From: Burkholderiales bacterium
Lineage (GTDB): Bacteria; Pseudomonadota; Gammaproteobacteria; Burkholderiales; Burkholderiaceae
Length of the DNA stretch: 12,133 bases
Direction of reading: 5' to 3'
NCBI GenBank assembly: GCA_947372535.1
Contig: CANBUA010000131.1
Coordinates: 1 to 12,133 of the forward strand
The translations under genes and the position numbers were made by a program. Position 1 is the first letter of the stretch. The number at the start of each line of letters is the position of its first letter. Under the pieces are notes generated by a model that made no database searches, was not told where the DNA came from, and saw nothing but the letters and a program-made list of their open reading frames with translations. Positions 5,356 through 10,356 of this stretch are shown here, piece after piece.

Positions 5356-7533
5356 ATGTCTGCCTTGACAGAGACCGCGCCCCGCCCCCCTGCCCACTCG
5401 GCGTGGGAAGACCTCCTGGACCTGCTGGCGTCCATGCGTTTTGCCATTTCGCTGCTGACCATCATCTGCATCGCTTCGTCGATCGGCACGGTGCTCAAGC
5501 AGGGCGAGCCCCTGGTCAACTACGTCGATGCCTTCGGGCCGTTTTGGGCCGAGGTCTTTGGCGCCCTGGGCCTGTTCCGCGTGTACGGCTCGCCCTGGTT
5601 CCTGCTGATCCTGGCCTTTCTGGTCACCTCGACCAGCCTGTGCATCGCGCGCAACACGCCAAAAATCATCAATGACCTGCGGACCTTCAAGGAGCACATC
5701 CGCGTCAAGGCGCTGGACGCCTTTCACCACAAAGCCAATGGCGTGCTGGCCGCGCCGCTGGACGCGTCGCGCGATTCAGTCGTGCACGCACTCAAGGCCC
5801 ACGGCTGGCAGGTCAAGACCGAGACGCGCATGGGCCAGGGCCAGGACGCGCCAGGCGTGATGATCGCGGCACGTGCGGGCATGGTCAACAAGCTGGGCTA
5901 CATCGCGGCGCACTCGTCCATCGTGCTGGTGTGCCTGGGGGGTTTGTTCGACGGCGACATCGTGGCCAAGGTGCAGGCCTGGGCACAGAACCTGGAGACT
6001 TTCAAGTCCGGCCAGCCGAGCGAGAAGAACAAGCTCAGCATGAACAACCCGGCCTTCCGCGCCTCCTTGTATGTGCCCGAGGGCCAGCGCACGGGGCTGG
6101 CGGTGATCAACATGGACAAGGGCATGCTGGTGCAGCCGCTGTCCTTCGATGTCGAGCTCAAGAAGTTCATCGTCAACTACTACGACACCGGCATGCCCAA
6201 GCGCTTTGCCAGCGAGATCGTGGTCCATGACCTGCGGGACGGTTCCATGCACCCGGCCACGGTCGAAGTCAACAAGCCTTTCGTGTATGACGGCGTGACC
6301 ATCTTCCAGTCGAGCTTCCAGGACGGTGGCTCGGTGGTGCAGTTGCGGCCCATCGTGCTGGGCACGACCGGCGTCAGCAACAACCTGCTGTCGGCCGAGG
6401 TTGGCGGAGCGGGCCGGATGCTGCCGCCCGAGATGACCCATGGCACGCCGTTGATGCTGGAGGTGACCGAGCTGCGCGCCATCAACGTCGAGGACTTGAG
6501 CAAGGCCAGTGGGGAGGAAGACCCCACCCTTGGCAACGGCTCGGACAATGTCGATGCGCGCGGCGTGAACTTCCAGTCGCTGACCAAACAGTTGGGCTCG
6601 GGCGCTCAAAAGGGCGACAAGAAGTTGACCAACATCGGCCCCTCGGTGACTTACAAGTTGCGCGATGCGGCCGGCCAGGCGCGCGAGTTCCGCAACTACA
6701 TGGTGCCGGTGCACCTCAACGGGCAATCGGTGTTTTTGCTGGGCGCGCGCAACTCGCAGATGGAGGGCTTTCGCTTCGCCCGCATCCCCGCCGACGAGAA
6801 CATGAGCATGGAGGGCTGGCTCAGCCTGCGCAGCGCCTTGCACGATCCGGCCATGCGCCTGGAGGCGGCGCGGCGCTTTGCGGTGGCGGGTGCCGAGTCC
6901 GGCAAGCCCGAGCAGATCGAGCAACTCAAGGTCTCGGCCGAGCACGTGATCGACATCTACGCCGGGGCCTCGTTCGTCAAGGACGTGCCCAATCCCGGCG
7001 GGCTGACGGGGCTGTCGGCCTTCATCGAGCAGGTGGTGCCGGAAAACGACCGCGAGCGCGCCTCGGGCACGATGTTGCGCATCCTCGACGGCTGCATGTA
7101 CGAGCTCTACAACCTGGCGCGCGAGCGGGCTTCGCTGCCGCCGGTCTCACCCCAGGTCGAAGCCACGCGCCACTTCATGACGCAGTCCGTGCTGGCCTTG
7201 TCCGATGTGATGGCCTACCCTGCGCCTGTGATGTTTGCCATGGCCAGCTTCGATCAAAAGCAGGCCAGCGTGTTCCAAGTCACACGCACACCCGGTCGCA
7301 ACGTGGTCTACCTGGGTTGTGTTCTGCTGATCCTGGGCGTATTTTCAATGTTGTATGTGCGTGAGCGCCGCGTCTGGGTCTGGTTGCAAGACCAGCCGGG
7401 CGCAGGTGGCGGCACGGCGCTGAAGATGGCCCTGTCGTCCACACGCCAGACCATGGACGTCGATGCTGAATTCGATCGCCTGCGCAGCAGCCTGCTGCCG
7501 TCGGCGCTTGACCAGAAAGAGAAGGTTGTTTGA
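5356..7533 (+). CDS. resB: Cytochrome c biogenesis protein ResB (Ccs1), System II
   Basis: Inner-membrane half of the ResB-CcsA haem exporter/synthetase that delivers haem to CxxCH motifs of periplasmic apocytochromes. 725 aa from ATG 5356. Membrane segments: 28-47 (in MRFAISLLTIICIASSIG), 81-98, 180-198 and 650-670, with a large periplasmic domain between the third and fourth (about 200-649), the family architecture. His186 in the third segment (AAHSSIVLV) sits where this family is thought to carry a haem-ligating membrane histidine (inference). Cytoplasmic tail after 670 (RERRVWVWLQ). The start is uncertain: ATG 5356 gives the family-like N-terminus but has only a distant AGGAA (5338-5342); an in-frame ATG at 5299 has AAGGG in good position but would place the terminator hairpin inside the coding sequence. 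Ends one base before ccsA. The thioredoxin-like and CcdA partners of System II are not in the window. Confidence 0.93.
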   Translation: MSALTETAPRPPAHSAWEDLLDLLASMRFAISLLTIICIASSIGTVLKQGEPLVNYVDAFGPFWAEVFGALGLFRVYGSPWFLLILAFLVTSTSLCIARNTPKIINDLRTFKEHIRVKALDAFHHKANGVLAAPLDASRDSVVHALKAHGWQVKTETRMGQGQDAPGVMIAARAGMVNKLGYIAAHSSIVLVCLGGLFDGDIVAKVQAWAQNLETFKSGQPSEKNKLSMNNPAFRASLYVPEGQRTGLAVINMDKGMLVQPLSFDVELKKFIVNYYDTGMPKRFASEIVVHDLRDGSMHPATVEVNKPFVYDGVTIFQSSFQDGGSVVQLRPIVLGTTGVSNNLLSAEVGGAGRMLPPEMTHGTPLMLEVTELRAINVEDLSKASGEEDPTLGNGSDNVDARGVNFQSLTKQLGSGAQKGDKKLTNIGPSVTYKLRDAAGQAREFRNYMVPVHLNGQSVFLLGARNSQMEGFRFARIPADENMSMEGWLSLRSALHDPAMRLEAARRFAVAGAESGKPEQIEQLKVSAEHVIDIYAGASFVKDVPNPGGLTGLSAFIEQVVPENDRERASGTMLRILDGCMYELYNLARERASLPPVSPQVEATRHFMTQSVLALSDVMAYPAPVMFAMASFDQKQASVFQVTRTPGRNVVYLGCVLLILGVFSMLYVRERRVWVWLQDQPGAGGGTALKMALSSTRQTMDVDAEFDRLRSSLLPSALDQKEKVV

Positions 7534-7534
7534 C

Positions 7535-8902
7535 ATGACTGCTACCACCGCTTCGGGCACGCCCAACCTGCCGGGCACGCTGTTGTCCCGGCGCTCGCCG
7601 ATGGACTGGGTGTTCGCGTTCATCGCCGTGTGCGTCACGGGCTGGGGCTTGCAGCGCTACGGCAAATCCATGGACGTCTACGAGATTGGCATCGTCCTGT
7701 GCCTGACGCCCGCGGCCATTGCCCTGGCCTGGACCTGGGGCCCGCTGCGCTGGTTGTTGCTGAGCTCGGGGCTGGCGGCGTCCACCGCCATGGCCTTGTA
7801 CTTGCGCACCACCGACGATTACGGTGCCGACCTGGCTGCTGCCGACAAGGTGTTCTGGCTCAAGTACATGCTCTCCAGCCAGAGTGCCATCATGTGGATG
7901 GCTGTGCTGTTCTACATGAGCACGTTGTTTTATTGGATCGGCCTGCTCTCGCGGCGCAACACGCCCATGGTGCTGGCCTCCAAGATGGCTTGGGGCGGCG
8001 TTTTCATGGCCCTGACCGGCACGCTGGTACGCTGGTTCGAGAGCCACCAGATCGCGCCGGACATCGGCCACATCCCGGTGAGCAACCTCTACGAAGTCTT
8101 CGTGCTGTTTTCGTGGCTGACGACGGTCTTCTGGCTGTCCTATGAAGACCGCTTCGCCAAGGCCGGGCAGTCGCTGTCGGGTCTGGGTGCCTTCGTGATG
8201 CTGGTGGTCAGCGCGGCGGTCAGCTTCATGCTCTGGTACGCCCTGGTGCGCGAAGCCAGCGCCATCCAGCCGCTGGTGCCGGCCCTGCAAAGCTGGTGGA
8301 TGAAGATCCACGTGCCGGCCAATTTCGTGGGCTATGGCACCTTCTCGCTCTCGGCCATGGTGGCGCTGGCCTACCTGCTCAAGACGGCCACGCCACGTGC
8401 CCTGTGGACCGGCCTGGTCGGCGTGCCCACGGCGACGATTGCGCTGCCGCTGATCGGCTTTGCCGTGCTGGGCAACCTCACGCCTGAGATGATGACCTCG
8501 GTGGGACGCGCCGGACGCATGATCGGCGGGCTGCTGGTGTTTTTCGTGCTGGTGATCCTGGGCCGCTCGTGGATCAATGAGCGCACGCCGCCACCGGCGG
8601 TCTCGGACGATGTCATGTACAAGGCCATCGCCATGGGCTTTGCCTTCTTCACCATCGCCACCATCCTGGGCGCCTTCTGGGCGGCCGAGGCCTGGGGCGG
8701 TTACTGGAGTTGGGATCCCAAAGAAACTTGGGCCCTGATCGTGTGGCTGAACTACGCGGCTTGGCTGCACATGCGCCTCATGAAGGGCCTGCGCGGCACC
8801 TTTGCGGCCTGGTGGGCGCTGGTGGGCCTGGTGGTCACGACCTTCGCCTTCCTGGGCGTGAACATGTTCCTCTCCGGCTTGCACTCTTACGGCCAGCTGT
8901 GA
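7535..8902 (+). CDS. ccsA: Cytochrome c biogenesis protein CcsA/ResC (often annotated CcsB), haem-handling WWD protein
   Basis: Partner of ResB; polytopic membrane protein that presents haem to apocytochrome c at the periplasmic face. 455 aa with about twelve hydrophobic stretches. Diagnostic WWD motif WGGYWSWDPKE at 387-397 (Trp387, Trp391, Trp393, Asp394). Other conserved sites: HIPVSNLYE (179-187), His259 in KIHVPANFVGYG, His412 in WLHMRL and His450 in SGLHSYG near the C-terminus; histidines flanking the WWD motif are haem ligands in the family. The stretch around 290-360 adds two hydrophobic segments before the WWD region, so the protein is longer than compact family members. The ATG at 7535 follows the resB stop by one base, with GAAGG at 7521-7525 as ribosome site. 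Its TGA overlaps the next gene's ATG. Names CcsA, ResC and CcsB are used for the same protein type. Confidence 0.95.
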   Translation: MTATTASGTPNLPGTLLSRRSPMDWVFAFIAVCVTGWGLQRYGKSMDVYEIGIVLCLTPAAIALAWTWGPLRWLLLSSGLAASTAMALYLRTTDDYGADLAAADKVFWLKYMLSSQSAIMWMAVLFYMSTLFYWIGLLSRRNTPMVLASKMAWGGVFMALTGTLVRWFESHQIAPDIGHIPVSNLYEVFVLFSWLTTVFWLSYEDRFAKAGQSLSGLGAFVMLVVSAAVSFMLWYALVREASAIQPLVPALQSWWMKIHVPANFVGYGTFSLSAMVALAYLLKTATPRALWTGLVGVPTATIALPLIGFAVLGNLTPEMMTSVGRAGRMIGGLLVFFVLVILGRSWINERTPPPAVSDDVMYKAIAMGFAFFTIATILGAFWAAEAWGGYWSWDPKETWALIVWLNYAAWLHMRLMKGLRGTFAAWWALVGLVVTTFAFLGVNMFLSGLHSYGQL

Positions 8903-9660
8903 TGCAGCACTGGGTCAAGCCGGAGGCGGTCGATTGCCTGCGCAGTGGCTCGTGGTTCGGGCACCTGGCCCCGGCGCTCGAATTGGCCCTGCTGCAAATC
9001 GCCAAGCCCAGGCGTCTGCGCAACGGCGAGACCTTGTTCACGCGCGGGGCCGCCCACGACGGGCTCTACGCGGTGATCGAAGGCAGCCTGTGGGTCTCGG
9101 GCGTGACGGTCGATGGCAAGGAAGCCATCCTGTCGATGATCGAGGCGGCGCAGTGGATCGGCGAGATCTCGCTGTTCGACGGGCTGCCGCGTACCCACGA
9201 CGTGGTCGCTTCGGCGGATGCGTCCCTGCTGCATTTCCCGCTTGCTGACCTGGAGGCCCTGCTGGCACGCGAGCCGCGCTGGTGGCGGGATTTCGGCAAG
9301 CTCATGGCCTTCAGGGTCCGCCTGGTGTTCATCGGCATGGAGGATCAGGCCTTGTGCTCGCCAGCCGTGCGCCTGGCCCGGCGGCTCTTGATGCTGCTCC
9401 AGCCGCTGGTGATGTCACCCGCTGGTACACCACTGATCGTGCCCATCAGCCAGTCACAACTGGGGATGATGCTCTCGCTGTCGCGGCAGACCACCAACCA
9501 GATCCTGCAGAGCCTCCAAAGCCAGGGCGTGCTGCAGATCTCCTATGGGCGCATCGAGGTGGTCGATTTGATGAAGCTGGCGGTGGCGGCGGACGCAGGC
9601 AACATCGATCCGCAGCTGCTGGCCCAGTTCATGCCGGCCACCGGTAACGTGCGCGAATGA
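8902..9660 (+). CDS. Crp/Fnr-family transcriptional regulator, coupled to the resB-ccsA operon
   Basis: 252-aa cytosolic regulator. The N-terminal cyclic-nucleotide-binding-type beta-barrel (about 19-135) contains GEISLFDG with Glu88, and PRTHDV with Arg97-Thr98, positions that in CRP-like sensors contact the ribose and phosphate of a cyclic nucleotide. A long dimer helix follows (about 140-160), then a winged helix: helix-turn-helix around 183-204 (SQSQLGMMLSLSRQTTNQ) and wing SYGRIEVVD. No cysteine cluster of the FNR Fe-S type is seen, so oxygen sensing by iron-sulphur is unlikely; effector unknown (cAMP, c-di-GMP or none). Start: ATG 8902 shares its A with the ccsA stop codon, so translation is probably coupled; longer in-frame starts lie inside ccsA. 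Target genes cannot be read from the sequence. Confidence 0.9.
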   Translation: MQHWVKPEAVDCLRSGSWFGHLAPALELALLQIAKPRRLRNGETLFTRGAAHDGLYAVIEGSLWVSGVTVDGKEAILSMIEAAQWIGEISLFDGLPRTHDVVASADASLLHFPLADLEALLAREPRWWRDFGKLMAFRVRLVFIGMEDQALCSPAVRLARRLLMLLQPLVMSPAGTPLIVPISQSQLGMMLSLSRQTTNQILQSLQSQGVLQISYGRIEVVDLMKLAVAADAGNIDPQLLAQFMPATGNVRE

Positions 9661-9670
9661 CCGTTTGAAG

Positions 9671-9688
9671 ATTTTTGACGTCAAAAAT
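9671..9688. promoter_or_regulatory. Perfect 18-bp palindrome, possible operator
   Basis: ATTTTTGACGTCAAAAAT reads identically on both strands. It begins 11 bp after the regulator's stop codon in AT-rich sequence. Its centre is about 80 bp upstream of the start predicted for the promoter at 9724-9752. The half-site spacing does not match CRP (TGTGA-N6-TCACA) or FNR (TTGAT-N4-ATCAA) sites. Which protein binds, if any, is unknown. Confidence 0.4.
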
Positions 9689-9723
9689 GTCGCAAAACAA
9701 GGGTAAACGCGAGCTCGGATGAT

Positions 9724-9752
9724 TTGACCTTTTGGTTTTTCAGATCCATACT
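9724..9752 (+). promoter_or_regulatory. Candidate sigma-70 promoter
   Basis: TTGACC (9724-9729, 5 of 6 match to the -35 consensus) and CATACT (9747-9752, 4 of 6 match to the -10) are separated by exactly 17 bp. Expected transcription start is near 9759. AT-rich sequence raises chance matches; no coding gene starts close downstream before two terminators. Confidence 0.35.
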
Positions 9753-9757
9753 TGTTT

Positions 9758-9794
9758 CCGGATTGAGCTTATTTGGTTCTTTCCGGTTTTTTTT
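9758..9794 (+). terminator. First of two tandem terminator-like hairpins
   Basis: CCGGA (9758-9762) pairs with TCCGG (9782-9786); inside, after a 2x2 T-T bulge, GAGC pairs with GTTC (one G-U), leaving a loop of 7. Eight Ts follow directly (9787-9794). The stem is imperfect, so it is weaker than the next one. Confidence 0.45.
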
Positions 9795-9849
9795 GAGTCC
9801 GCATGTTTGAATTTGCGCCGTTGATTGAACGTCAACGGCGCTTTTTTTT
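9759..9849 (+). ncRNA. Candidate small RNA (~90 nt), speculative
   Basis: The promoter-like pair at 9724-9752 and the strong terminator at 9815-9849 would define a transcript of about 90 nt with a 5' stem-loop, a U8 run (9787-9794), a single-stranded middle and a 3' hairpin with U8 tail, the general build of Hfq-type small RNAs. No similarity to a named RNA is recognised. The alternative is a long 3' untranslated end of the resB-ccsA-regulator transcript with two terminators. Confidence 0.25.
9815..9849 (+). terminator. Strong intrinsic terminator
   Basis: Perfect 10-bp stem GCGCCGTTGA (9815-9824) and TCAACGGCGC (9832-9841), loop TTGAACG, followed by eight Ts (9842-9849). It closes transcription coming from the resB-ccsA-regulator operon or from the candidate promoter at 9724, and insulates the downstream gene. 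Confidence 0.92.
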
Positions 9850-9921
9850 CACGCATCAAAAACGCGCAGGCCTTCGATAATCAGTTCATCTTTTGCTTGA
9901 CCTCTTCAACGAGGGCCTGTC

Positions 9922-10296
9922 ATGCGCTACGTGCTGCGAGACGATCAAGGACTGGTGGCCAGTGTCCACCGCGATCCCATCCCCGGGGCTCAGGTGCTGT
10001 CCGCCGACGACCCGGAGGTCCTGGCCTTTCTGCAGGGCACGCCGTCGCCGGGGGAATCGACTTCCTACGCCAGCCTGGACGCCCACCTGGTGCGGGTGTT
10101 GGAAGACTTGATCGACGTGCTGATCGAGCGCAATGTACTCATGGTCACCGACTTGCCGCCCGAGGCCCAGCAGAAGCTGTTCGACCGCAAGAGCTTTCGC
10201 TCGCGTGCTCAGAAGCATGCGCTGCGTCTTTTCGGCAGTGAACAGACGCCTTTCGACGATTCGGGGACCCAACCCTGGACGCATGGGCAGGAGTGA
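9922..10296 (+). CDS. Small conserved hypothetical protein (often labelled tryptophan synthase beta-like)
   Basis: 124-aa soluble protein of unknown function. It begins MRYVLRDDQG, a short strand-like N-terminus, followed by a proline/acid-rich segment (about 17-50). The best-ordered part is a helix-rich stretch (about 56-95) with HLVRVLEDLIDVLIERN and TDLPPEAQQKLFDRK. The tail (about 96-124) is polar. From memory, short proteins of this pattern recur in Burkholderiales and are sometimes misnamed after tryptophan synthase beta; nothing in the sequence supports that enzyme, as it has no PLP lysine motif and is far too short. No signal peptide or membrane segment. Start: GAGGG at 9911-9915, six bases before ATG. 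It stands behind a strong terminator, so it needs its own promoter; GATAAT at 9876-9881 is a possible -10 without a good -35. The receptor gene begins 60 bp downstream. Confidence 0.75.
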   Translation: MRYVLRDDQGLVASVHRDPIPGAQVLSADDPEVLAFLQGTPSPGESTSYASLDAHLVRVLEDLIDVLIERNVLMVTDLPPEAQQKLFDRKSFRSRAQKHALRLFGSEQTPFDDSGTQPWTHGQE

Positions 10297-10323
10297 GCAA
10301 GCCCATTGATCCATGAGTAACAT

Positions 10324-10350
10324 CCGCCCCTGGTTCAACAACAGGGGCGG
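10324..10350 (+). promoter_or_regulatory. Stable hairpin in the receptor leader, covering the ribosome site
   Basis: Perfect 9-bp inverted repeat CCGCCCCTG (10324-10332) and CAGGGGCGG (10342-10350) with a 9-nt loop, ending six bases before the receptor ATG at 10357. The purine-rich AGGGG that would serve as Shine-Dalgarno is within the 3' arm, so folding could block translation. No T tract follows, so it is not an intrinsic terminator. It could instead be a DNA operator with dyad symmetry. Confidence 0.5.
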
Positions 10351-10356
10351 GCGACC

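Noticed and set aside
5776..6945. Minus-strand open frame (389 codons) inside resB
   Set aside because: Shadow of the ResB periplasmic domain; composition is biased and there is no start signal.
7280..8884. Long minus-strand open frame (534 codons) opposite resB end and ccsA
   Set aside because: It lies antisense to a clear CcsA with the WWD motif; its product is His/Gln/Arg-rich with no domain, as expected for the antisense frame of high-GC coding DNA.
9671..9688. Classical CRP or FNR binding site
   Set aside because: The half-sites abut with no 4-6 bp spacer, so the geometry does not match TGTGA-N6-TCACA or TTGAT-N4-ATCAA.
10297..10356. Cobalamin or other known riboswitch in the receptor leader
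   Set aside because: Only 60 bp are available and no B12-box or other recognised aptamer sequence is visible.
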